Positions 5,829 through 14,400 of a stretch of DNA of 28,041 nt are shown in pieces (position 1 is the first letter of the stretch; every line of letters begins with the position of its first letter). A model generated the notes under the pieces. That model worked only from the letters and a program-made list of their open reading frames with translations, did not search any database and had not been told where the DNA came from. Source of the DNA: DASPKW01 sp038244055. GTDB lineage: Bacteria > Planctomycetota > Phycisphaerae > Tepidisphaerales > Tepidisphaeraceae. The stretch covers positions 1-28,041 of the forward strand of contig JBBRTW010000029.1 of NCBI GenBank assembly GCA_038244055.1, written 5' to 3'. The translations under genes and the position numbers were made by a program.

Positions 5829-7324
5829 CCAATCTTATCCCGGCGGGCCGGAACCGGCCTTTTGGACACGGCGCTCGCGGGGACGGCCGGGGCGGTCGAT
5901 GGCGATACGCCCGCGACCAGCACCGTCGGCGCTATCGGCGCGGCCGGTCCGGGAACCGGCAGACTCATGCCGTAGTGATTGGCCAGGATCAGCAGGTCAT
6001 TCAGTCCTACCGAGCCATCGCCATCGAAATCGCCATTCGCATAAGTCGCGCCCGCCTGTCCGTAATGGTTGCTCAGTGCGAGCAGATCGTTCAAGCCGAC
6101 GCTGCGGCTGCGATCGGCATCGCCGCTCAACTGGAAGAAGTCATAGCTGTATTGCGGCAGCGGATTGGCCGCCCCATCGAGCACCGCGCCGGCCGCGATG
6201 ACCGCGCGGTAATTGCCATCGGGCAGGTGACCGGGATAGCCGAACGTAGCGGTATTGGTCGATGTGGCATAACTCAGGCTGGTCGGATTCACGACCGCGC
6301 CGGTGGTCAGGTTGGTCACCACGATATCCGATAGCGCCAGGCTGGCCGATACGCTCTCGGAAAACTGCATGGCGATCGACTGGGCGGGCGCGCTGTACTT
6401 GAAGCTGCTGCTGGAAACCGCGGGCGGAATCGTGTCCCAGATGTAGTCGATCGTAGCGGCCGTCGCCGCCTTGGCGAGCGGGGTCAGGGCGTACATATCC
6501 TCGACGGTGCGCAGGAGGTTATAGTGCGAAATCGTGTTGGCGTACGTTCCCGGCTTGACGCCCGGCCCGTGGAAGATCGTGGCGATCTGATTGGTCGAAT
6601 CGTTCAGATCCCCCTCATCGTAAGTGACGATGAGCAGGGAATTGTGGGTCATCGCCCAGGTTGCATAACCCGACAGCTTGTTCTTCAGCCATGTATCCGA
6701 TGCGCTGATGGTGCCATCGTGCGAATCATTGTCGAGGTTCGGCACGACAACCGAAACCGTCGGCAGCGTCGCGAAACTGGTGGGGAAATCGGTGAACGGC
6801 CGGTTCGACGTCGTCGGCACGTTCGAAAAGCTCACCGCGGGATTGTGCTTGCGCGCGTACGACAGGTAGGTGCTCCCGGTGTAACCCACGGAGGGCAGAT
6901 CTTCCGAATAGGTGATGAAGGTCTTGCCCTTGGCGATAAGCTGGGAGCCGAGATTGGGGATGTTACCGAGATTCACATCGGCATTCGAGGTCACCCCCTG
7001 GCTGGATCCCGAGAACAGCGAAAGATAGTTGGGCTGGCTGGGGCGGTTGGTGCCAAAGGCTTTGGACATGTAGGCCCCGCCCTGGGCCAGACTGTTGATA
7101 TAGGGGGCGGATGCGCTGCCGATGACCTGCGCGGGCGAATGATTTTCCTCGATCACGATCACCACATGATCGAACGCCGGCACCGCCAGCAGCCGCCTTC
7201 CCTCCAACCCCTCAAGCCCCTCAAACCGCTCAACCCGCGCCGCTCCCCTCTCGCCCCTCGCGCCCCTTGCGCCCCGCGCGCAACTTGATCGACCGGGCGC
7301 GGCTGGAGTGGTCTTGAAGCTCAC
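5774..7324 (-). CDS. Secreted phosphoesterase (acid phosphatase/phospholipase C-like) with LEPR-XLL-like N-terminus, Ig-like and dockerin-like domains
   Basis: 516 aa. Order: an LEPR-XLL-like motif LEGLEGRRLLA (37-47), which marks exported planctomycete-type proteins; a phosphoesterase domain (about 50-290) with FDHVVIVIEENHS, RPSQPNYLSLFSG, VVPNLDNDSHDG and LLIVTYDEGD; an Ig-like domain (about 300-398); and a dockerin-like pair of Ca2+-loop/helix repeats (400-452) using VGLNDLLxLxNHYG twice. The phosphoesterase motifs resemble the PF04185 group, which hydrolyses phosphate esters with metal help. I chose GTG at 7324 because AGGAG lies 8 bases upstream; an ATG at 7402 lacks one. The segment before LEGRR is encoded by 9-bp repeats, and the last about 17 residues come from simple repeats, so the C-terminus looks eroded; no PEP-CTERM is present. 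Confidence 0.8.
   Translation of the reverse strand: MSFKTTPAAPGRSSCARGARGARGERGAARVERFEGLEGLEGRRLLAVPAFDHVVIVIEENHSPAQVIGSASAPYINSLAQGGAYMSKAFGTNRPSQPNYLSLFSGSSQGVTSNADVNLGNIPNLGSQLIAKGKTFITYSEDLPSVGYTGSTYLSYARKHNPAVSFSNVPTTSNRPFTDFPTSFATLPTVSVVVPNLDNDSHDGTISASDTWLKNKLSGYATWAMTHNSLLIVTYDEGDLNDSTNQIATIFHGPGVKPGTYANTISHYNLLRTVEDMYALTPLAKAATAATIDYIWDTIPPAVSSSSFKYSAPAQSIAMQFSESVSASLALSDIVVTNLTTGAVVNPTSLSYATSTNTATFGYPGHLPDGNYRAVIAAGAVLDGAANPLPQYSYDFFQLSGDADRSRSVGLNDLLALSNHYGQAGATYANGDFDGDGSVGLNDLLILANHYGMSLPVPGPAAPIAPTVLVAGVSPSTAPAVPASAVSKRPVPARRDKIGGQWDKGTRRREGVGNRV
7202..7279 (-). repeat. 9-bp coding minisatellite in the phosphoesterase N-terminus
   Basis: On the coding strand units of the type GGCGCRAGG (three) are followed by units of the type GGGYTKGAG (three). 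They encode GARGARGERG and FEGLEGLEG. Because 9 is a multiple of 3, copy-number change keeps the frame. Confidence 0.7.
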
Positions 7325-7362
7325 GAGGAAGACTCCTGGGATGGGACGGATGCGGCATTGCA

Positions 7363-7392
7363 ATCTTGCGCATCCATGGGGTCTTATGTCAA
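7363..7392 (-). promoter_or_regulatory. Candidate sigma-70 type promoter of the phosphoesterase gene
   Basis: Minus strand TTGACA (7392-7387) is a perfect -35 box; 18 bases on is CAAGAT (7368-7363), a weak -10 with three of six consensus bases. This would give a leader of about 30 bases ending in the AGGAG before the GTG at 7324. Confidence 0.4.
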
Positions 7393-7457
7393 TCCAATAC
7401 ATCGTCCCGGAGGGAGGCTCTTATGGCGTTCTCATAAAAGGGAGGATGGGTGCGGGA

Positions 7458-7485
7458 GTTGTTAGTTGTTCGTTGCTGGTTGTAA
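7458..7485. repeat. 7-bp tandem repeat GTTGNNN, 4 copies
   Basis: GTTGTTA, GTTGTTC, GTTGCTG, GTTGTAA in the gap between two minus-strand genes. Another of the short-period families. Confidence 0.65.
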
Positions 7486-7542
7486 GGGGAAGGCAGTGGG
7501 CAGGGAAGAAGGTCGAATTCATCACCGCCTACATGGGATCAC

Positions 7543-8721
7543 TCACTTTTTCCCCGCCGGTTTCAACGGCGATGGGTCGGCCGCCTCGAATTGGGCTCGC
7601 AAAATTCCCGACTTGGTATCGAACACCTCCACCAGCGAGCCGTTGAGCTCCCCCGAGAGCGTCGTGCCGTCGTAGATCCGCTTAAGGATGCCGCGAAGAT
7701 CGCCCTCCGCTTCAAGCGTCAGCGTCTCGCCGCCGGGCGAGCCGGTGACAATTCCCCGGGTGATGCGCACCTTCCGCACCCGGAAGTTTCCCGGGTCGCT
7801 CGCGACCGTCACGCACAACGAGCCGGTGACCGCGTTGCCCGTCTGGGTCAGCTCGGCGCGGGCGACGGCCGGCACGTTGTTGCCCCAGATGACCGTGTTG
7901 TTCCAGGTATCGGTCAGGTCGCCGAGCTTGCCCTCGCGGTAAGCCTGTTTCATCCGTGAATCAATGCGCGCGTCCCATGCGATCACGGCCTGCTGCATCT
8001 GCAGCGATACCTGCCCGCCCGAGACCATCTTGACGTTCCCGAGCGAGATGTTCGCGTCCTCCCCGATGCCGGCCGGGAGTTCGATCTTCTTGCGTGTCGG
8101 CGGCTTGTTCGACACCGGCGCAACCGGCGGCTTCCCTGCGGTACCGCTGGGGGCCAGGCTCGCGGTGACATCGCCAGCCAATGGCCCAACCGTCGACGTC
8201 TTGGTTGACGACGTTCCTGCGCCACCGCCGGCGCCCCCGGGACCGAGGTTCGCCGGGCCACTGAGGTCGCGGTTGCGAATGTCGTCATCGGCGTGGTGCG
8301 CCTGCCACAGTCGATAGCCCATCACGGCGACCGCGAGCAACACCGCAACAAGGAGGCCGGGCGCCAGGCGGCGGAGGAGCGCTCCCCACCCTGTTTCTGC
8401 TCCTGCCGACGCGCCGCCTTCGGCAGTTGTCTGCACCGGCGCCTCAGCGGCGCCCTCGGCGGTCGTTTCAGCCGTCGCCTCGGCGGTCCCTTCAGCCCCG
8501 GCCTCGGCCCCCCCCTCGGCGGCAGCCTCCTCGGCCGCCAGCGCCTGCTGATTCATCCGGTTCAGGAGTTCGGTTCGGCTGTTGATCTGCGCCTCCAATT
8601 CCTGGATCACCTGTTGATTGATCCGGCCGCTCTCGCCCGCCCGCCTCACGATGTCGAGCTTTCGGCTCAAATCCTTGATTTCCTGCAGCAGCCGTACGAC
8701 CTGGCTATTGATGGGCTTCAT
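7543..8721 (-). CDS. Single-pass membrane protein with coiled coil, Ala/Glu-rich linker and unknown outer domain
   Basis: 392 aa from the ATG at 8721, which has GAGGAG 8 bases upstream; a longer frame to 8787 has no such site. Residues 1-60 are charged and likely coiled coil (EIKDLSRKLDIV, ELEAQINSRTELL). Residues 62-108 are a low-complexity Ala/Glu/Gly/Thr stretch built on variants of AEGTAEATAETTAEG. A transmembrane helix spans about 118-138 (LAPGLLVAVLLAVAVMGYRLW). A Gly/Ser/Pro linker follows, then a C-terminal domain (about 210-392) rich in beta strand, probably on the outer face. I recognise no family and assign no function. It lies 218 bases upstream of the phosphoesterase gene on the same strand. 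Confidence 0.75.
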   Translation of the reverse strand: MKPINSQVVRLLQEIKDLSRKLDIVRRAGESGRINQQVIQELEAQINSRTELLNRMNQQALAAEEAAAEGGAEAGAEGTAEATAETTAEGAAEAPVQTTAEGGASAGAETGWGALLRRLAPGLLVAVLLAVAVMGYRLWQAHHADDDIRNRDLSGPANLGPGGAGGGAGTSSTKTSTVGPLAGDVTASLAPSGTAGKPPVAPVSNKPPTRKKIELPAGIGEDANISLGNVKMVSGGQVSLQMQQAVIAWDARIDSRMKQAYREGKLGDLTDTWNNTVIWGNNVPAVARAELTQTGNAVTGSLCVTVASDPGNFRVRKVRITRGIVTGSPGGETLTLEAEGDLRGILKRIYDGTTLSGELNGSLVEVFDTKSGILRAQFEAADPSPLKPAGKK

Positions 8722-8918
8722 GATCGCGCTCCTCGCCCTGTTTGCCCGCTGCCTGACGGTCGCCCGCCAAAGCATCAGCAGCAACATACCGCATGCCTTA
8801 TGTCATCGCCAGCGGTTCTCGAACGATCGTATCTCCCCAACCGCCCCGACGACCCGCAGTACATCAGGCGCCTCACGCAGGCGCGGATGCGGCCGAGTCG
8901 GTCGCGCAATAAAACCAC

Positions 8919-8959
8919 GCTTACAACCCCGCGATCTCCGCGAACCGGCGCTTCAAATC
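8919..8959 (-). pseudogene. Remnant of a xylB 3' end (second, divergent copy)
   Basis: The minus strand reads DLKRRFAEIAGL-stop, against DLKDRFAEIAGL-stop at the end of xylB (9747-9787). Over 41 bases 34 are identical, including 14 in a row across the stop (GCTTACAACCCCGC). Five of the six changed codons are synonymous. It starts 10 bases after the stop of the Uma2-like gene and has no start or body of its own. Confidence 0.75.
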
Positions 8960-8969
8960 CATGCCCGCA

Positions 8970-9692
8970 TCACGGACGCAGGAAATCGCGCACCTTGATG
9001 TTACAAGCGGCTTTTCCCTGAATCACAATGGGAGCGCTATCGCCGATCTGATAAGTGCTCTGTTTCCGATAGGTCGGAGATTCACTCGGGCCGGTTGGGT
9101 CCTCGTAAACTTCAACAACCCGGCCGGGAATATTCACGATCCAATAGATCGCGATTCCCGCTTGTGCATACATCTTGAGCTTCGCATCGCGGTCCGCGGC
9201 CAGCGATGAATCGGCGACTTCCACGACCATCGCAAGCTCATGCGGCCGGGGATGGGCGCGGTCGTATCGATCAGCGGGCCCCATCGCGACGGCCACATCC
9301 GGCTCGGGCTCGCTATCCCCAGTGACGATAACGGATTGAATGCGAATGCGCCATCCCGGCAACAAATCGCGCAAATTTTCGCCCAGCCGGTCAACCGTCG
9401 AATCATGGGGTGCGCCCTTGGTCATTTTGTATCTCAATTGGCCTGAAATCAGCTCGATGGGATCGCCTTCCTTAAGGATGCCGACATCGAGCATTCGATC
9501 GTACTCACGCACCGTAAACAGCCGGGGCGCGCCGTTTTTTTCGCGAACCACGCCCTCGATCAGGTCGACGCTCTCTCCCCAGTACAAGATGCCCGCCTCG
9601 GCCATGCGATGGTACTCATCAACGTTGAACTTGCGCAGGCTGGGCTCGGATGGGAGAGTCGTCGGCAAGACTGGAGATGAAGCGATCGACAT
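8970..9692 (-). CDS. Uma2 family (DUF820) putative PD-(D/E)XK nuclease with duplicated N-terminal motif
   Basis: 240 aa. The C-terminal two thirds fit Uma2, a PD-(D/E)XK-fold family abundant in cyanobacteria and planctomycetes: SEPEPDVAV (127-135, Asp132), ELAMVVEVADSS (152-163, Glu158) and DRDAKLKMYAQAGIAIYWIVN (Lys171/Lys173). The usual single N-terminal motif occurs twice, FNVDEYHRMAEAGILYWGE (22-40) and FTVREYDRMLDVGILKEGD (59-77), each followed by a short E/D-LI-x-G strand, so this part looks tandemly duplicated. The ATG at 9692 is chosen; a TTG 12 bases further up is possible. A TATAAT lies just upstream, implying a very short leader. The cellular role of Uma2 proteins is largely unknown. 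It sits between xylB and a copy of the xylB tail. Confidence 0.85.
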   Translation of the reverse strand: MSIASSPVLPTTLPSEPSLRKFNVDEYHRMAEAGILYWGESVDLIEGVVREKNGAPRLFTVREYDRMLDVGILKEGDPIELISGQLRYKMTKGAPHDSTVDRLGENLRDLLPGWRIRIQSVIVTGDSEPEPDVAVAMGPADRYDRAHPRPHELAMVVEVADSSLAADRDAKLKMYAQAGIAIYWIVNIPGRVVEVYEDPTGPSESPTYRKQSTYQIGDSAPIVIQGKAACNIKVRDFLRP

Positions 9693-9703
9693 AATGGCCT
9701 GCA

Positions 9704-9735
9704 ATTATACCAGCGAATGACGGGGGCGAGTTCAA
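9704..9735 (-). promoter_or_regulatory. Candidate promoter of the Uma2-like gene
   Basis: Perfect -10 TATAAT on the minus strand (9709-9704), 11 bases before the ATG at 9692. The nearest -35-like TTGAAC (9735-9730) is 20 bases away, longer than usual. It would give a leader of only a few bases. Confidence 0.4.
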
Positions 9736-9746
9736 AAATAAACGCA

Positions 9747-9787
9747 GCTTACAACCCCGCAATCTCAGCGAAGCGGTCTTTCAGATC
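9747..9787 (-). repeat. Direct repeat partner: 3' end of xylB matching 8919-8959
   Basis: This 41-base stretch (last 13 codons, stop and two bases) is the native member of the pair flanking the Uma2-like gene. Distance between the copies is 828 bases, start to start. Confidence 0.75.
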
Positions 9788-11278
9788 GCCGTATAACTTG
9801 CGATAGACCTCATAATGCTTTGCATACAGGGCAGCCGACTTGGCTTTGGGGGTGATCTTTTCGACCTGCTTGATCGATCGCTTGCAGGCTTCCTCGACAT
9901 TCTTCCAGACGCCGGTGCCGACGCCGGCGAGAAGGGCTACCCCGTAGGCGGGGCCTTCGGAGGCGTTGGTGATGACGACGGGCTGGTTGTAGATGTCGGC
10001 CTGGAGTTGACGCCAGAAGGCGGATCTCGCGCCGCCGCCAGAGGCGCGGACCTGGGAGATGGGGATGTTCATGGCTTTCATGATTTCGAGGGCATCGCGC
10101 ATGCCGTAGGTGACGCCTTCGAGGAGCGAGCGGATGAGCGTGGCGCGGGTGGAGCGGACGGTGGCGCCGATCCAACCCCCACGCGCATTGGGATCCGGAT
10201 GCGGGCAACGCTCGCCGGTGAGATAGGGGAGGAAGAAGAGGCCTTCGGAGCCGGCGGGGGCGGTGGCGGCCTGCTCGACGAGAAGCTCGTAGGGATCGAT
10301 GCCGCGTTTTTTACCGGCGGCGACTTCGGCGGCGGCGAGTTGATTGCGGAACCACTGGAAGGAGCCGCCGGCCGAGAGCATGCAGCCGAAGACGCACCAC
10401 TTGCCGGCGACGGCGTGACACATGGTATGGACACGGCCTTCGGGATCGCGGGTGGGGGCATCGGAATGGGCGAACATCACGCCGGAGGTGCCGAGGGTGG
10501 CGGAGACGACGCCGGCGGAGACGATGCCATTGCCGACGGCACCGGCCGGCTGATCGCCGGAGCCGCCGACGACAGGGGTGCCTTCTTTGAGGCCAAGGAG
10601 TTCGGCGGCGGCTTTGGTGAGCTGGCCGGTGATGATGTGCGATTCTTCAACCGTGGAGGGGAGCAGAGCTTTGTCGATTTCGAGAAGCGAGAGAAGTTGA
10701 TCCGACCAGCGACGGTTGGCGACATCGAGGAGGAGCGTGCCCGAGGCATCGCCGACTTCGGTGGCGTACTGGCCGGTCATGCGATAGCGGATGTAATCCT
10801 TGGGCAACAGAATGTGCTTGGTTTTCTCATAAACCTTCGGCTCGTTCTGGCGCACCCAGAGAATTTTGGGCGCGGTGAAGCCGGTGAGGGCGGGGTTGCC
10901 GACCATTTCGATGAGCTTGTCGCGGCCGCCGGCTTTGCTGGTGATTTCATCGCATTGCCGTGCGGTGCGCTGGTCGTTCCAGAGCAGCGCGGGGCGGAGG
11001 GCTTTGGGGCCATCGCCGAGGAAGACGCTGCCGTGCATCTGGCCGGAGAGGCCGATGCCGGAGATGTCGGCCGATTTGATTTTGGCTTTCTTGAGGACGG
11101 CTTTGGTTGCGGCGATGACGGCCTGCCACCAATCCTCCGGGGCCTGCTCGCTCCAGCCGGGCCTTGGGGCTGAGATTGGATGCTCGGCCATGGCGGTGGC
11201 GAGGACTTTTCCATCCTCATCGCAGATCAGTGTCTTGGTGCCGGAGGTGCCGATGTCGATGCCGAGAAGATGGGCCAT
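9749..11278 (-). CDS. xylB: Xylulokinase
   Basis: Phosphorylates D-xylulose to xylulose 5-phosphate with ATP, feeding the pentose phosphate pathway. The 509-aa protein (usual length about 490-510) is an FGGY-family kinase: DIGTSGTKT (8-16, phosphate loop), SGQMHG (78-83, xylulose-binding Met-His pair), GGSGDQPAGAVGNG (238-251, with the likely catalytic base Asp242), and ASGGGARSAFWRQLQADI in the C-terminal ATPase lobe. The ATG at 11278 has AAAGGAACTC just ahead. A TATAAT 27 bases upstream is the likely -10. No xylose isomerase or transporter is in the window. The last 13 codons recur behind the neighbouring Uma2 gene. Confidence 0.95.
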   Translation of the reverse strand: MAHLLGIDIGTSGTKTLICDEDGKVLATAMAEHPISAPRPGWSEQAPEDWWQAVIAATKAVLKKAKIKSADISGIGLSGQMHGSVFLGDGPKALRPALLWNDQRTARQCDEITSKAGGRDKLIEMVGNPALTGFTAPKILWVRQNEPKVYEKTKHILLPKDYIRYRMTGQYATEVGDASGTLLLDVANRRWSDQLLSLLEIDKALLPSTVEESHIITGQLTKAAAELLGLKEGTPVVGGSGDQPAGAVGNGIVSAGVVSATLGTSGVMFAHSDAPTRDPEGRVHTMCHAVAGKWCVFGCMLSAGGSFQWFRNQLAAAEVAAGKKRGIDPYELLVEQAATAPAGSEGLFFLPYLTGERCPHPDPNARGGWIGATVRSTRATLIRSLLEGVTYGMRDALEIMKAMNIPISQVRASGGGARSAFWRQLQADIYNQPVVITNASEGPAYGVALLAGVGTGVWKNVEEACKRSIKQVEKITPKAKSAALYAKHYEVYRKLYGDLKDRFAEIAGL

Positions 11279-11304
11279 GGAGTTCCTTTGGGTTGTGGGC
11301 GGGA

Positions 11305-11357
11305 ATTATATGGGCACGAAGGGGCGGAGGCTACCCGGCGAATGGTCAGCGATGACC
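11305..11357 (-). promoter_or_regulatory. xylB -10 box and upstream dyad
   Basis: Minus strand TATAAT at 11310-11305, 27 bases before the xylB start; no good -35 lies 16-18 bases further. GGTCA-GCGA-TGACC (11344-11357) is a 5-bp dyad just upstream, of a form often bound by regulators. The dyad's role is speculative. Confidence 0.4.
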
Positions 11358-11486
11358 CCCCTGCCGAAATGCACCAAGTCGCGGGCCATCCTCCACCTCC
11401 GCGCCTGGCGGCGCGGCAATACCCCGCCTGGCGAGTGCCCTACATCCCGCGCGAATTCGGATTTCTCATCAACCGGCGCGATGTCG

Positions 11487-14400
11487 CTACTCGGGCTTTC
11501 TATTCCTCCGCAGCAGCGCGGCCGCCGCCGCGAGGGCCGCAAGTCCCAGCCCCGTCGGCTCAGGGACGCTGGTCACGCCTTGACCGGCCAGTTCGAAGGC
11601 CAGTTGCATATCGGCCGCGAATTGCGGAGAGGAGCTTGGGATGGCCGAGCTGGGCATGGCCTGGCCGTAGTTGTTGGCGAGTTGGAGGAGGTCATTCAGG
11701 CCAACGTCGCCGCTGTAATCGAAATCGCCGTCGTACCAGCTCGTGGCGGGCGCGGTGGCCAGGCCGTAGTGATTAGCCAGGCGAAGGAGGTCGTTCAGGC
11801 CGACGTCCCCGGACAAATCGGCATCACCTGCCAGTGTCGTGCGAACGAGGACTGCCGTCCCATCAACCGGTGTGGTGACGCTCTGGCCGAGGTTCCAGGT
11901 TCCGCCGGTTGGGCCGAGCAGGTCGCTCGCCTCGACATAACCCACGGCCAATCGCTTGCTCGACCCGATGCTGGCGGCGATCTCATTAGAACCGATGCCT
12001 TTACCGAGCCAGTCGCCGCCGTTGTAGGCGGAGAGGATCGCGGCGCGGATTCCGGTGGGGGTCGGGTCAGTGAGGGGGCTGGTTCCGGTGTAATCCACGA
12101 CCATGGCGTTCTTGTGGAGGTTGAGGTTGCCGGTGGGCCCGGTGATGGAGAGGGCGTTCACCGTGAGCACCTTGAGGGCCGCGCCGCTGACCTCGGCCGA
12201 GCCGCCATCGTTGACGATCAGCGACTTGACGGTTTGTGTGGCGGCGGCTTCGAACGTGGCGGTATTGGCAACCGTCACACCCGAGGAAGCGGCGATGGAG
12301 CCGGAGACGGTCAGGCGGCCGGCATCCACCAACGTTGCGCCGGTGTAGGTGTTGGTATTGGCGAGCGCGAGCGTGTTGATGCCGACCTTGGTGAGCGTTC
12401 GCGCGCCGCCGGTTTCGCTGAGGATGCCGTTGAGAGTGATGTTCCCCGTGCCGCCGATGGTGCTGTCGCCGGTCATGACGACACCTGCGAGGCTGCCCGT
12501 GAGGGTGGCGGAGGAGGTGGCGGAAGTCAGGGAGACGGTGGGAGAGCCGGTGAAACCGCTGCCGGGGTTGGTGATGGTGACCATGGAGAGAACGAAGTTG
12601 GCGGCGTTGCCGGTGCCGGTTGGGTTGGTTCCAGCCGTGGCGACGGTGCCGCCGGTGAAGGCGATCGTGGGGGCCGAGGTGAAGTTGCTTCCGGGACTGG
12701 TGATGGTGATCCCGGTGACGAGGCCGCCAGTAAGGATCGCCGTGGCGGATGCAGCGCCGCCGCCGCCGCCGCTGAACGCAACACTTGGTGCCGCGGAGTA
12801 GACCGTCGTGCCGCTATTGATGGTGAACGAAGCCGAAGACAACCCAAGCTGGGCCGTGGCGGTCGCGCCGGCGCCGCCGCCGGATGTGATGGCGATGACC
12901 GCGCCGGCGGACACGCCGGTGGAAGCGCCGGTGATGGAAGCGATGGACGATCCGGCGGCCGCGCCGATGCTGGCGGGCGCGCCGGAGTTGATGAGCGCGC
13001 CGTTGCCGCCCAGGCCCGCGCCGTTGATTCGAATGACTTCGTTGATGTTGTTCTGCCCGCCCAGGTCCAGGGCGGCGGCCGGAGCGACGGTGGTGCCGTT
13101 ATCGGCGGTGGCGGAGGTGCGGGTGATGCCGCCGAGGGCCGCGGCATTGCCGAGCTTGAGCGTGCCGCCGTTGACGGCGGTGGGCCCGGTGTAGGTATTA
13201 GCGCCGGAGAGGGTCCAGGTGCTGGTATTGGATTTGGTCACGGTGCTGACGGCGGCGTTGGCGAGTCCGCCGATGACGCCAGTCACGGCGTTATTGGCAT
13301 TGGTTCCATCGAGGACGAAGGTGTCGGTAATTCCGATGGCCTGGGCCGGGCCGGGAGTGAGCGAGCCGATGGTCAGCGATGCGGTGGTGGGATTGTAAAT
13401 CTGCGTGCCGCCGTTGCCGCCGCTGTGGATGAATCCGGCGATGGAAAGGCTGTAGCCGTTGGATCCGGTGACGTTGAGCGTGCAGCCGCTCCCGCCGTAG
13501 CCGGCGGTGGGAATGCCATTCAGTTGAATCACGTTGTTGGTGTTGCCGCCGCCGTTATTGGCCACATCGATGGTCGTGGTCACCGCAGAATTGCCGCTCA
13601 TGCCGATCGGCATGGCGATCACGCCATTGCTGCCCGGGCCATCGATATGAAGTTGAATTAACGGCGCGCTCGAACCGGCGGCGGTGAAGATCGCCGTCGC
13701 TCCCAGAGCCAGCGGATCGGTGGCCAATACCGTTCCATTAGTCGGGCTGCCGGACACGCCGAAGGTGCCGGTGAACGGGTTTGCGGCAGACAATGTCAAT
13801 TTGCCCGCGCCGATCTTGATCAGATTGCCGGTGCCGCTGATGACGGCGGGGATGGTCATGTCATTAGCGCCCACATCGATGGTGGATGTGCCGGTGATGG
13901 TGATGGGGCGTGCGGCATTGATCACGATGTTGCTTAGGCCGGCCTGAAGGGTTGCGGTGCCGATCGCCAGCGGAGCGGCGGTTGCGCCCAGCGCGGCGTC
14001 GTCGTTGATGTTGAGCACGCCGCCGGTGATGGCCGTCGCGGTCTGGCTGTTGACGCCCGTCAGTTTGAGGACGCCAGTCAGCGCCTTGGTCAACTTGAAC
14101 GAAGTGCTGCCGGCGACGTTGGAAGTGCCGATGTTTCCGGAAATCAGGGCGCTGCCGGCGTTCGCGGCGGCGTTGTTGCCGATGGTCGCATCGCCCAGGA
14201 GAGTGATCGTGCCGGTCAGGGTCGGGGTAATCGAGGCGGTGCTGTCCAGGCGAATAGCGCCGCTGCGCACACCCGCCAGATTGAAGCCGTTTCCGATGAT
14301 GACCAGGGGATTGGCGACGACGCCGCCCTGCTTCAGAAACAACTGCCCATCATTGTTGCCGTCGACATACACAATCGCATCGGGGCCGATGCCGAACGGA

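Noticed and set aside
10866..13661. 931-aa plus-strand open frame over xylB and the PATR gene, and similar ones at 14910-16397 and 18702-19784
   Set aside because: Gly/Ala/Asp-rich antisense shadows of a Gly/Thr-rich repeat gene; no conserved motif, and the minus strand has clear domains.
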